From Candidatus Barnesiella excrementigallinarum (GTDB lineage: Bacteria; Bacteroidota; Bacteroidia; Bacteroidales; Barnesiellaceae), in NCBI GenBank assembly GCA_019114445.1, contig DXFL01000016.1, forward strand, positions 1-64,000: 64,000 bases of DNA, written 5' to 3'. The first letter of the stretch is position 1. The number at the start of each line of letters is the position of its first letter. A program made the translations under genes and the position numbers. Positions 52,758-61,426 of this stretch are shown one piece after another. The notes beneath the pieces were generated by a model. The model was not told the origin of the DNA. It saw only the letters and a program-made list of their open reading frames with translations, and did no database searches.

Positions 52758-53975
52758 TTATCGGGCATTAAAACGGAATCCGAGACCCAACATGAGATTG
52801 TTCGGTTCTTTGAATTTGTATAGTTGGTATCCCGTATGCAGGAATATATGTTTGGTGATATTGGTTTTCAGGACAAATGTTTGGTAAAACGAATTGGTGT
52901 CGGCCCCTTTGCACAAGAAATTTTTACCTATGCCTATGTTGATCGAGAAAATGGGCATGACAACCTCGGCCCGCAGCGAAAGTCCGGCTGAAAATTGCTC
53001 GCTGAAAGGTGGGCGGTAGAATTTAAGATCTTTGGGATCGGCCGGGAGATATTGATTTGCGAGATGGCCTTCGATATTGGCACTTTCGTCGTATTGCAAG
53101 TCGAGCGAAACACCGGCTCGGAAATAGGGATTGAAGTTGTATAGCGGGTTGAAGTTTAGCCCTGCGATACCAAAGGCTCCGGGGACGAGCATGGGATTTT
53201 CGCTTTCGAGGTATATCCCTCTTTTCCGGGTGGCTCCGTATACAATGAGGTCGTAGTTGAAGTATGGTTCGAAGCCGTTGTGCCGCTGTGTGCCGGCAAC
53301 AGTCGGGGTGTGTTTGTCGCTGTTGAAGAAATGAGCCATGCCTATATAGCCCCCTATGGTATTTAGACCGGAGTTTGGATAACTGGTATTTCCGTTGGAA
53401 TAGTGGCTAATTCCTATTCCTGCACGCAACTGGGTATTGGACGAAAGTTGCCAGTTGAGCAATGCCCCCAAATGGATATAGGCATTTACTTTTGAACCGA
53501 TAACCCGGTTGAAGGGATTGCGCTCTTCGTCGAATTTCTTCCACCCGAACGAGGCACCGAAGTTCCATTCGTAATCGAGCGAAAGGTGGTGAGTGATACT
53601 TGCTATTCTCGATGTTTGAAATACATATATGGCCAGGGGGTTGCCCAGCTCCGAGGGGTTGAAGAAGGTGTTGTATGCAATCCCGATACCTTGAACGGCA
53701 TACGGATACATTTGCCCGGTTTGGGTGTGTGGCGAGAATTTGAATCCGTATTTTAGACTTCCCGACAAGGTTGTGTGTATTCTCTTTTGGGCTTGGTTCG
53801 TACCTCTTAAAAATTTGTGCGTGGGAAATACATATCCCGGCTTGAAATCGGCTCCGACCATGTGAATGAGTTTCGCCCCGGTAGCAGTAGAATCTCGTTC
53901 GGCCGAAAAGCTGCCGATCGTTACGCACATTACCGCGGCGAGTGCTATCATAATCGTTTTCAAGGAACTATTCAT
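52758..53975 (-). CDS. PagL-like acyloxyacyl hydrolase, outer membrane
   Basis: A 405-residue protein with a signal peptide (ending GSFSA) and a beta-barrel-like body. The motif ISHYSNGNTSYPNSGLNTIG (residues 189-208) matches PagL-type lipid A 3-O-deacylases with catalytic H191 and S193. It is much longer than PagL itself, with extra strands on both sides. It could remodel lipid A or another glycolipid. It overlaps the upstream lipoprotein gene by 8 bp and is probably co-expressed with it. Confidence 0.75.
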   Translation of the reverse strand: MNSSLKTIMIALAAVMCVTIGSFSAERDSTATGAKLIHMVGADFKPGYVFPTHKFLRGTNQAQKRIHTTLSGSLKYGFKFSPHTQTGQMYPYAVQGIGIAYNTFFNPSELGNPLAIYVFQTSRIASITHHLSLDYEWNFGASFGWKKFDEERNPFNRVIGSKVNAYIHLGALLNWQLSSNTQLRAGIGISHYSNGNTSYPNSGLNTIGGYIGMAHFFNSDKHTPTVAGTQRHNGFEPYFNYDLIVYGATRKRGIYLESENPMLVPGAFGIAGLNFNPLYNFNPYFRAGVSLDLQYDESANIEGHLANQYLPADPKDLKFYRPPFSEQFSAGLSLRAEVVMPIFSINIGIGKNFLCKGADTNSFYQTFVLKTNITKHIFLHTGYQLYKFKEPNNLMLGLGFRFNAR

Positions 53976-54954
53976 ATTCGCTGTCGTCTAATTGTTCCTT
54001 TAAAATAAGATAATCGATGACATTTTTGCAGCATAGCGTTCCGTGAAATTGGAGCTTTTCGCCTGTTTTGGGGTGGGAGGCATATATTTGATACGGGATT
54101 TTGTACTCTTCCAGTTCGTTGTAGACGCATATTTTTCGGGCGTCGTGAGCGTCGATGGTGACCGGCACGGCAAACTCTTTGTCGAGGCCGGCGTCGATAT
54201 ACTGTGTGTAAGGACCGAAAGGTATTCGGGTGTCGTTCAATACCAGTTCCGAGCCGACGATGTCGGGAATGGTGATTTGGGGGAGCGGGACGCCGAAATA
54301 CCGTTCGAAAATTTCGTCTTGCCTAATGCTGCTGGCGTCGTCGGGGAAAAACTGTATTTTGCGTTTTGAATGTCGGTACGGATAAAAAACGAAAGTGACG
54401 GGTTGTGAAGCGTGCGAGTTGTTGATAATCAGACTCTCGACCAAATCTATTTCTCCGAAAGAGTTGATGGTGTATTTCTCCCAATCGTATACGACACTGT
54501 CTATTCGAAATTTTTGGGTAGGCGAGAGTGCCAGCTCAATCTGCTCTTCTTTATATTCATTCCCTACGGTAACGATGATGTCGAGGTTGTCGTTGAAGAG
54601 ATTTTTGTTCAGGATAAACTCCAACTTATTCTCGGCTCTTTTCTCGATACGGAAGTCTACAAATTCGCTTGTGCAATGTACGATACCCAACTCTTTCGGT
54701 TTAAAAGGGAGATAAGTTTCTTCGCCATTTAAGGTATATGCGTCCATAGAATAGTCGCCTCGGTATCCGCTAATATTTATCAAACCCCAATTCTCGCTGT
54801 TGAACGAGACTTCTTTTGTCTGCTCTGTTTCCGAGAGGGTGAAATTTTCGATGGGCTCGGGTAGGAAATCGTTTATGAAAACGTCGTTGTTACACCCCGT
54901 TGTGAGGAATAGAATCGACCAGACTGAAATTGAGATATACAGGTTTTTCATCAT
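53968..54954 (-). CDS. Lipoprotein of unknown function
   Basis: A 328-residue lipoprotein with signal MMKNLYISISVWSILFLTTGCNND and lipobox TTGC. The body looks beta-rich, with no enzymatic motif recognised. It overlaps the PagL-like gene by 8 bp, suggesting a shared function at the outer membrane. The ATG at 54954 (or 54951) is used; the frame extends far upstream without a plausible signal. Close relatives could not be named. Confidence 0.68.
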   Translation of the reverse strand: MMKNLYISISVWSILFLTTGCNNDVFINDFLPEPIENFTLSETEQTKEVSFNSENWGLINISGYRGDYSMDAYTLNGEETYLPFKPKELGIVHCTSEFVDFRIEKRAENKLEFILNKNLFNDNLDIIVTVGNEYKEEQIELALSPTQKFRIDSVVYDWEKYTINSFGEIDLVESLIINNSHASQPVTFVFYPYRHSKRKIQFFPDDASSIRQDEIFERYFGVPLPQITIPDIVGSELVLNDTRIPFGPYTQYIDAGLDKEFAVPVTIDAHDARKICVYNELEEYKIPYQIYASHPKTGEKLQFHGTLCCKNVIDYLILKEQLDDSEYE

Positions 54955-55156
54955 GTCGGTTTCGGTAGTATCTGAGTACGGTTCAGGTTTAATGCGATGC
55001 GACCTTTGGGCTTGTGGAAGTGCCGATCTTTCCCGTCGATAGATGAGAGGTGCTTCGGGGTAATGAAGTGTGCGGCTGAGTATAAAAAAAGAGGACGGCT
55101 CAAAAGTCTGTTCGACCAAAAAGTAGTCCCCTTTTTAAGCGTTACAGGTGTGCTTC

Positions 55157-55324
55157 TTATGCTTCGTGGATTGCATCGTTGGGGCAAACCTCGGCACAAG
55201 TACCGCAGCTCAGACATTTGTCAGCGTCGATTTTGTAGATATCGCCTTCCGAAATAGCTTCTACCGGGCATTCGCTGATACAAGAACCGCAAGCAACACA
55301 GTTGTCATTAATTACGTAAGCCAT
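55157..55324 (-). CDS. Small [4Fe-4S] ferredoxin
   Basis: A 55-residue 2[4Fe-4S] bacterial ferredoxin. Two motifs are clear: C9, C12, C15, C19-P and C37, C40, C43, C47-P. It starts MAYVINDNCVACGSC and ends NDAIHEA. It lies between the lipoprotein gene and the repeat element and has a near-perfect promoter of its own. It probably serves pyruvate:ferredoxin oxidoreductase or a hydrogenase elsewhere (inference). Confidence 0.92.
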   Translation of the reverse strand: MAYVINDNCVACGSCISECPVEAISEGDIYKIDADKCLSCGTCAEVCPNDAIHEA

Positions 55325-55368
55325 TGTTTTTAGTTTTTAGTTGTAAATAATTAGATCTAATTGCTCTG

Positions 55369-55398
55369 CAAAAGTAGCATTTTTATCTTTATTGCAAA
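55369..55398 (-). promoter_or_regulatory. Ferredoxin promoter
   Basis: On the minus strand TTTG at 55398-55395, 18 nt, TACTTTTG at 55376-55369. About 45 nt before the ATG. Confidence 0.7.
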
Positions 55399-55429
55399 AA
55401 AAAATGGGGTAGGAATTTATAAACCGATG

Positions 55430-55511
55430 TCACCCCGCACCCCGATGCGGGGTCCATGAGAACTATTTATGAGCAGCAATTACTGGATTCCGCGTCGTGG
55501 CGCGGAATGAC
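55430..55511 (+). repeat. 82-bp double-palindrome repeat, copy A
   Basis: The element has two imperfect palindromes (CACCCCGCACCCCGATGCGGGG type, and GGATTCCGCGTCGTGGCGCGG type) joined by an AT-rich spacer. A second copy lies at 62865-62946 in the opposite orientation with five mismatches in 82 bp. It sits between the ferredoxin promoter and the PorT-like gene. It resembles short interspersed REP/MITE-like elements. Confidence 0.85.
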
Positions 55512-55670
55512 GCAGACGGTTACCCCGCACAATGGCCTGCCGGCAGAAGAATGGGAATGAAAAGAATCGTCCGTTTGTTTTGCCTTGAATGCGGGGAATA
55601 AAAAATCAAATACAATTCTCCCGAAACAATATCCCTGCGCTTTTTTCGTTTGATAAATAGTTACCCGTAT

Positions 55671-56438
55671 ATGAACAGATTTGTACATATAGCTTCTCGT
55701 TTTCGGCATCACCTGCTCGATGAGGTAGGTGTGGGGCGTTTGTGCGTAGCGGTTGCGCTGGCTTTTCTTGCGATGGGAGGGGCGGTTTCGGCTCAATCCC
55801 GCAAGGTGCAGAATCTGCCGTATGCCGATTTTAAGATGTTGCATTTGGGCTTTTCCATTGGAACTCATGTGCAGGATATGACTTTTGTTCATTCGGGATT
55901 TGTGACCGAGACCGACGAGAGTTGGTTTATGGAGATTCCCGATTTTTCTCCGGGATTCAATGTGAATTTGATGGCCGATCTCTATTTGTGCCAATACCTC
56001 AACTTGCGGGTTTCTCCCGGTATATTTTTCGGGAACAAGGTGGTGCGATTCAGGGATTCGAATACGCAGGAAACACGGACACAGGATTTGAAGTCGAATT
56101 ATATCGTGCTGCCTGTTGAGCTGAAATTCAGTGCCTTGCGATGTGATAATTTCCGCCCCTATCTGATAGGGGGTGTCATGGGTGCTGCCGATGTGTCGAA
56201 AAAAAGAAACGATTTGCTCAAACTGAATACTTTTGACGGCTACCTGACCATTGGGATAGGGTGCGATTTTTATTTGCCCTATTTCAAATTGATTCCCGAG
56301 TTGAAATTCTGTTTTGGCCTGACCGATATCATCAATCGTAACCGTGGCGATTTGCAAGACCCGGCCGATATTAAGTTTACTCAATCGTTGAAAAAGGCCA
56401 CTTCGAATATGGTGGTACTGTCGTTTTATTTCGAATAA
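55671..56438 (+). CDS. porT: PorT-like outer-membrane protein
   Basis: A 255-residue protein beginning with a basic N-terminus and a signal (ending GGAVSAQS). The mature part has NLPYADFKMLHLGFSIGTHVQDM and a C-terminal strand ending VVLSFYFE, as in PorT/SprT beta-barrel proteins of type IX secretion. The symbol rests on this resemblance only. It is alone here, with no other T9SS gene adjacent. It converges on the GH3 gene with a 13-bp overlap. Confidence 0.7.
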   Translation: MNRFVHIASRFRHHLLDEVGVGRLCVAVALAFLAMGGAVSAQSRKVQNLPYADFKMLHLGFSIGTHVQDMTFVHSGFVTETDESWFMEIPDFSPGFNVNLMADLYLCQYLNLRVSPGIFFGNKVVRFRDSNTQETRTQDLKSNYIVLPVELKFSALRCDNFRPYLIGGVMGAADVSKKRNDLLKLNTFDGYLTIGIGCDFYLPYFKLIPELKFCFGLTDIINRNRGDLQDPADIKFTQSLKKATSNMVVLSFYFE

Positions 56439-59404
56439 TCTTTGATGGACCGGTAAACTACCGAGAACAGTTCGGGTCGTATGTTCAACTCGGAGAGGGC
56501 ATTGTGCGCACGGGTGGGATATACCCGGTTGCACAGGAATATGTATATGAGTTCCTCTTCGGGGTCTATCCAAAAGCAGGTGCCGGTGAATCCCAAGTGC
56601 CCGACTGTGGCGGCCGAGGCCTCTACTGCCGTGGGGCTTTTTTCGGGATCTTTCGTGTCGGGTTTGTCGAATCCCAAACCGCGTCGGCTGGTCGCACTCT
56701 TTTCGGTAAAGAATCGTTTTACGGTTTCGGGCGATAGGATTTGCTTATTCCCGTAACTTCCTTTGTTCAGCCACATCTGACACAGTTTTGCCAAGTCGCC
56801 GGCACAAGAGAAGAGCCCGGCATTGCCTTGTACGCCGCCGAAGAAGGCACTCGTTTCGTCGTGTACATATCCTTGTAGTTGTTGTTTGCGGTAGAGGTTA
56901 TCGCACTCGGTGGGGGCAATTCTGTCGGTCGGGAACCGGTTGAGGGGGCAATATCCCGTGGTGTACATACCCAGCGGTGCGTAGATGTGCTGTTGCAGGT
57001 ATTGGTCCATCGCTTCTCCGGTGGCTTGTTCGACGGTTTCTTTCAGAAGGATAAAATTCAAGCAACTGTACAGGTATCGTTTCGTGGGGCGTAGCTTGGT
57101 GTTGATAATGCGGTTGATGAGGGTATCGGGCAGCGATTGTGCGCCATAAACTCCGTGGGTAATGGTTATGGGGAATTGTTCCGATTTTTTTGCCGAGAGC
57201 AGGTCTCTGCGTAGCCGGGCGTTGCGGTTGGCAAAAGCGTTGTTGTCTATTTGTATAGAGTAGATGCTGTCGTAGGTGCGTTTAACTAACGGCGCTTCGA
57301 AGCTGTTGGGGTCGATGACGGCTGCGGCTATTTGCAGGGAGGGGCGCATCCCGGTTTCGTGGAGGAGTGCTTCGCGCAGGGTGAGCTCTTTTTTATCGGT
57401 ATTTCGCAGCGGGGCGAAGTATCGGCTCATGGGCTTTTCCAAAGCGATTTCCCCGTTGTCGTAGGCTTTCATTACAGCAGGCAATGTCCCGGTGGCCTTC
57501 GATACGGAAGCCAAGTCGTAGATGTCGGTGATGGTGACGGGGTGTTTATGGGTTTCGTAATCGAAATATCCGTATGCTTTTTCCCAAACGATTTCGCCGT
57601 GGCGGGCCACCAGCAGTTGGCAGCCGGGAAAGGCGTGTGCCTCGATACCTTGTGCGACGATCGTGTCGAGAGCCAACAGAGTGTGGCTGCTCATTCCCAC
57701 CATTTCGGGCGAAGCGTATCCCAATCGACTTTTGGGCATGGATATGCCGCTACCCATTTCGAAGAATCCCTCTAAGTTTACCGGCAATTTTCCGTTGATG
57801 GCACAGCCTCCGAACAAGGCTTGGGCGGCGTACTCCTGAGCCAGCGGCGTATCTTCGTAAGCCAAGAGGAGTGCATTGTTGTGGGCCAGCTCGTGACTTA
57901 TGCGGTTGGCTTGATAGGGCGAGAGGAAACAGACGGCGATGGCTTTCCCCGTTTGGCATATACGGCCTATGCGGGCGCGGTATGCTGCTTTGTTGCTATG
58001 TATGGCAAGGACAATTTTGTCGTAACGGTGCAGGGTGTCCAACAGATCGGAGAGATTGGTTTTGTCGTCGAAACAGGCGACGTTCGGGACGTATCGGGCT
58101 ACGGCCTCGACAAAGCGGGTCTCTTTGGGTTCGCCTATCGATACGACGGCAATCTGTTTAGGGTCGGAGAGATCGAGCGGGAGGATATTGTGTTTGTTGT
58201 GCAGCAGGGTCATGGCCTCGCGGTTCAGTTGGCGATTCAGCGCCTCGTATTCGGGCGCGTTCAACTCCTCGATGAGGTTTTCGGTAACGATGGGCGAGAG
58301 CTTATTCAATCCCAAAGCATATTTGTAGCGGAGTACCCTCTTGCACTTCTCGTCGATCTCCTGTTGCGAAATTTCGCCGTTTTCGATAGCCGACAGTATG
58401 GCGTTGAGTTGCTGTTGCGGTTTTGTAGGGTTCAGGGCGATGTCGTTCCCGGCAAGGATTGCTCTCAATGCCGTGTTTTCGAAACGCGAAGCCCCTTTCA
58501 TCTTCAAGGCGTCGGTAAAGATTAATCCTTCGAAATGGAGGGTGTCGCGCAACAAATTGTGCGTGATGGCTGCCGAGAGGGAGGCCGGGGTATCGGATTT
58601 GTCGAATGCCGGGATATTTAGATGCCCGACCATCATTCCCGAAAGTCCGGTTTCTATGTATTTTCGGAACGGGGCTATTTCGACTTGCATGAGCCTGTCC
58701 TTGTCGTGGGGGACGAGTGGTAGGGTTTTATGCGAATCCTCCGAGGTGTCGCCGTGTCCCGGAAAATGTTTGGCAACTGCCATAACGCCTTCCGATTCCA
58801 ATCCTTTGGCATAGGCGATGGCCTTTTGAGTAACAGCCGGAAGCGATTCGCCGAACGACCGCTTGCCGATGACCGGATTGCGGGGGTTGCTGTTGATGTC
58901 GAGAACGGGGGCGAAGTTCACCTGTATGCCCATACGTTTACACTGTTTGCCCACGGCACGGCCGTATTCGTAGAGCAATGAGTCGTTCTGAACGGCACCC
59001 AGCATCATGTTTACCGGGAAGCGGGGTGTGTCGGGCAGTCGCATGGCAAGCCCCCATTCGCCGTCGAGCGTGATCATAAGGGGCACTTTCGAGAGCGATT
59101 GGCAGTAGTTGGTGAGGTTGGCTTGGTCGAGGGCGTTTCCCGCATCGAAAAGCAATCCGCCTATATTCATTCCCTCTACCAAATTTTGCAGCGTTTTGCG
59201 GTTCTGCGGCGTGTCGCTGTTGCGTACGGTAATGACAAAAAGTTGGGCAACTCGCTCTTGGGGCGAGAGTGTATTGAATACCGAGTCGACCCAATATTCC
59301 ATACCGTTGTCGGCTGTTTGCAACAGGTGGGGAACTCCGGCCTTGATAGGTTGGGCAAGGAGGGCGAAGAGGAGTATGACGGTGTAGATGGATAGCTTTT
59401 TCAT
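56426..59404 (-). CDS. GH3 beta-N-acetylhexosaminidase / beta-lactamase-like fusion
   Basis: A 992-residue exported protein. The N-terminal half (about 40-380) is a NagZ-like GH3 domain: KHFPGHGDTSEDSH (residues 212-225) with general-acid histidine, and D298 in TDALKM as candidate nucleophile. A linker follows, then a serine-hydrolase (beta-lactamase/esterase) domain from about 575 with S633-V-S-K636 (SxxK), YSCLN, and GFTGTCFW. It may cut muropeptide sugars and stem peptides or esters in the periplasm. The signal peptide ends PIKAG. Common in Bacteroidales, but the second domain's substrate is unknown. Confidence 0.86.
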   Translation of the reverse strand: MKKLSIYTVILLFALLAQPIKAGVPHLLQTADNGMEYWVDSVFNTLSPQERVAQLFVITVRNSDTPQNRKTLQNLVEGMNIGGLLFDAGNALDQANLTNYCQSLSKVPLMITLDGEWGLAMRLPDTPRFPVNMMLGAVQNDSLLYEYGRAVGKQCKRMGIQVNFAPVLDINSNPRNPVIGKRSFGESLPAVTQKAIAYAKGLESEGVMAVAKHFPGHGDTSEDSHKTLPLVPHDKDRLMQVEIAPFRKYIETGLSGMMVGHLNIPAFDKSDTPASLSAAITHNLLRDTLHFEGLIFTDALKMKGASRFENTALRAILAGNDIALNPTKPQQQLNAILSAIENGEISQQEIDEKCKRVLRYKYALGLNKLSPIVTENLIEELNAPEYEALNRQLNREAMTLLHNKHNILPLDLSDPKQIAVVSIGEPKETRFVEAVARYVPNVACFDDKTNLSDLLDTLHRYDKIVLAIHSNKAAYRARIGRICQTGKAIAVCFLSPYQANRISHELAHNNALLLAYEDTPLAQEYAAQALFGGCAINGKLPVNLEGFFEMGSGISMPKSRLGYASPEMVGMSSHTLLALDTIVAQGIEAHAFPGCQLLVARHGEIVWEKAYGYFDYETHKHPVTITDIYDLASVSKATGTLPAVMKAYDNGEIALEKPMSRYFAPLRNTDKKELTLREALLHETGMRPSLQIAAAVIDPNSFEAPLVKRTYDSIYSIQIDNNAFANRNARLRRDLLSAKKSEQFPITITHGVYGAQSLPDTLINRIINTKLRPTKRYLYSCLNFILLKETVEQATGEAMDQYLQQHIYAPLGMYTTGYCPLNRFPTDRIAPTECDNLYRKQQLQGYVHDETSAFFGGVQGNAGLFSCAGDLAKLCQMWLNKGSYGNKQILSPETVKRFFTEKSATSRRGLGFDKPDTKDPEKSPTAVEASAATVGHLGFTGTCFWIDPEEELIYIFLCNRVYPTRAHNALSELNIRPELFSVVYRSIKDYSK

Positions 59405-59417
59405 ACGGGTGTGTGCC

Positions 59418-60182
59418 TTAGTCGGTTAGAATAATGCGCTCTTCGGGTATTGAGCCGATGGCGCGGTTGGCGCGGGTCTCCCTTTTCACATAGTCGATAA
59501 CGGCATCTCGCATGAATACGGAGCTGTTTATGCGTTCGACCGCATTCAGCAACGGGGTCATGTGATCGCCTCCGTTGGCTACATAGTCGATGGTGGCAAT
59601 GGTGTATATGCGGTTATCGTCGATGGGTTTTCCTCCAATGGTCGCGTCGATGCATTTCCCCGCTTTCCCGGTGATGTGTACTTCGCGGCTTACCGCTTCG
59701 CCCTCGCGCGAGACAATGATGTCGAAAAGCGCACGGACGTCGGCCCCGGTTAGTTTAACGAGGCACAGGGTGTTGTCGAAGGGGAATATGGAGTAGATTT
59801 CGCCCAATGTGATTTCGCCTTGCAACAGAGGATTCCGTATGCCTCCGATATTGGTGACGGCAAAGTCGACCGGTTGGCTACAATGGGTTTGGACCGCTGT
59901 TTTCACAATATCGGCCGTGAGGTTGGTGAGTGGTGTGCCCGGGCGGTCGGGCTCCATGTATTGCTTCGATTGACCGACGACGGTGCCCATAATGCTGTCG
60001 ACACTCGTTTTGTATTTGTTTACGATGGCCTCCATTTCGGGTTGGGGATATTTGTCCCAACGGGCATCGACGGGAATGAGCGAAGAGGTTATTTCAAATT
60101 CCTGACGGGCAGTCGTGCAAGCTGTGAGGGTGAACAAGATGGCAACGAGGCCACAAGCAAGATGACGGTATGTTGTTTTCAT
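59418..60182 (-). CDS. Lipoprotein with 5'-nucleotidase C-terminal domain
   Basis: A 254-residue lipoprotein (lipobox LTAC, C22) holding only the 5'-nucleotidase C-terminal domain: TNIGGIRNPLLQGEI, YSIFPFDNTL and YVANGGDHM. The matching metallophosphoesterase is the separate gene 20 nt upstream. Together they would make a split extracytoplasmic 5'-nucleotidase. Since both carry their own signal, it is not a frameshift. Confidence 0.86.
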   Translation of the reverse strand: MKTTYRHLACGLVAILFTLTACTTARQEFEITSSLIPVDARWDKYPQPEMEAIVNKYKTSVDSIMGTVVGQSKQYMEPDRPGTPLTNLTADIVKTAVQTHCSQPVDFAVTNIGGIRNPLLQGEITLGEIYSIFPFDNTLCLVKLTGADVRALFDIIVSREGEAVSREVHITGKAGKCIDATIGGKPIDDNRIYTIATIDYVANGGDHMTPLLNAVERINSSVFMRDAVIDYVKRETRANRAIGSIPEERIILTD

Positions 60183-60202
60183 AATAAATCGGTGAGAAGT
60201 CT

Positions 60203-61066
60203 TTATTTTTTAGGTTCTATGGTAATACAGCCCACGTATACGCCGCTTGCTCCGGTTTGGGCGATAACGACCTCTTTGCCGGCTTTGTTTTTAACAAGGT
60301 ATTGTATATCTGGTTGGGGATTTTTCGGGTCGATGGCCGTATGCGAGTGGCCGCCGATAATGATGTCGATGTCGGTTGTGGCGGCGGCTATTTGCGGGTC
60401 GGTTATATCGCTTTCCGCGTGCCCCGTATATCCCAAATGGGAGAGTGCCACCACAATGTCGGCACCCTTTTCGCGGAGCAGACGTGCGGTTTCGTTGGCG
60501 GCTTTTATCGGGTCGTGGAATACCACTCCTTTACAGGCTTCGGCCGGGATAAGGTTTTCGGGGTTGACATTCAAAGCAAGGAATCCCACTTTGTAACCTC
60601 CCACCTCTTGTATGGCCCACGGTTGTATGAGCCCGGCCAGTGGGGTATTCGACAGGTCGTAGTTCGACGATATGAAACGGGCTGTGGATTTTTTGATTAG
60701 CTCGGCCAACTTCTCCATGCGGGCATCGAATTCGTGGTTTCCGAGGGTTCGTACATCGTAACGCATGGCGTTCATCACTTCGAATTCGGCTTCACCCCCG
60801 AAGAGGTTGAAATAGGGTGTCCCTTGAATGGCGTCACCGGCATCGACCAGCAGCACATTGGGCTCGACGCTGCGGATACTGTCGATAAGAGCCATGCGAC
60901 GCACGACGCCGGCCATTCCTCCCAAAGTTTTATGGTTAGGTGCAAACGGTTCTATTTGACTGTGGGTGTCGTTGGTGTGAAGAATCACGATTCGACCGGT
61001 TTGTGGAAAGACCGACAGCGTGGCAACCAGCAAGATTGCCATTATCCCGATAATTCTTTTTATCAT
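60203..61066 (-). CDS. Metallophosphoesterase, N-terminal half of split 5'-nucleotidase
   Basis: A 287-residue exported enzyme with metallophosphatase motifs LHTNDTHSQ (metal-binding Asp/His), GNHEFD, ALSHLGYTGH and GGHSHT. The signal peptide starts MIKRIIGIMAILLVATLSVF. The ATG at 61066 is used; the longer frame adds 58 residues with no signal character. It comes 20 nt before the C-terminal-domain gene and ends without the substrate-binding domain, which the partner gene supplies. Probably dephosphorylates nucleotides in the periplasm. Confidence 0.86.
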   Translation of the reverse strand: MIKRIIGIMAILLVATLSVFPQTGRIVILHTNDTHSQIEPFAPNHKTLGGMAGVVRRMALIDSIRSVEPNVLLVDAGDAIQGTPYFNLFGGEAEFEVMNAMRYDVRTLGNHEFDARMEKLAELIKKSTARFISSNYDLSNTPLAGLIQPWAIQEVGGYKVGFLALNVNPENLIPAEACKGVVFHDPIKAANETARLLREKGADIVVALSHLGYTGHAESDITDPQIAAATTDIDIIIGGHSHTAIDPKNPQPDIQYLVKNKAGKEVVIAQTGASGVYVGCITIEPKK

Positions 61067-61426
61067 GATTTGGCGTGTGTTTATGAAACTGGAAATTTTT
61101 TTCTCTTGGACGAAATTACAAATTTGAAAGGGATATATCAAAATGTATCGGTTAAAATTCTTTCCTCGATGGATTATTGTCTTTCTTTTGGGAAATCTCT
61201 GTTGGGGGGGAAAGAATTTTTTCGTCTCTCTTTTCTCCAAAGGAGTGTAGTCGCGAAAGTATAGAAAATATACTGGAATACTTGTTTTAACAATTTTATA
61301 TACTATTTTTGTAGTGTTGCTATTTTATAAAAAGCGTATCGTTCTGTTGTAAAGTGGAATGTGTTCCCTACGCTTTTCAAGTTTTAATTCGCCGAAGGGG
61401 ACAGGCAGGAATATAAAACAATTAGT
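61067..61426. other. Divergent gap between metallophosphoesterase and LRR gene
   Basis: An AT-rich gap with one clear plus-strand promoter at 61282-61311. No gene or hairpin worth calling was seen in the rest. Confidence 0.5.
61282..61311 (+). promoter_or_regulatory. BspA-like gene promoter
   Basis: TTG at 61282-61284, 19 nt, TATTTTTG at 61304-61311. The leader is long, about 110 nt. Confidence 0.6.

Noticed and set aside
55467-56573. 368-codon minus frame across the repeat and PorT-like gene
   Set aside because: It crosses the repeat palindromes and lies opposite a better-supported gene with signal peptide and barrel pattern.
59418-61066. Frameshifted single 5'-nucleotidase
   Set aside because: Both halves have their own start and signal peptide, with a 20-nt gap, so a true split is more likely than an error.
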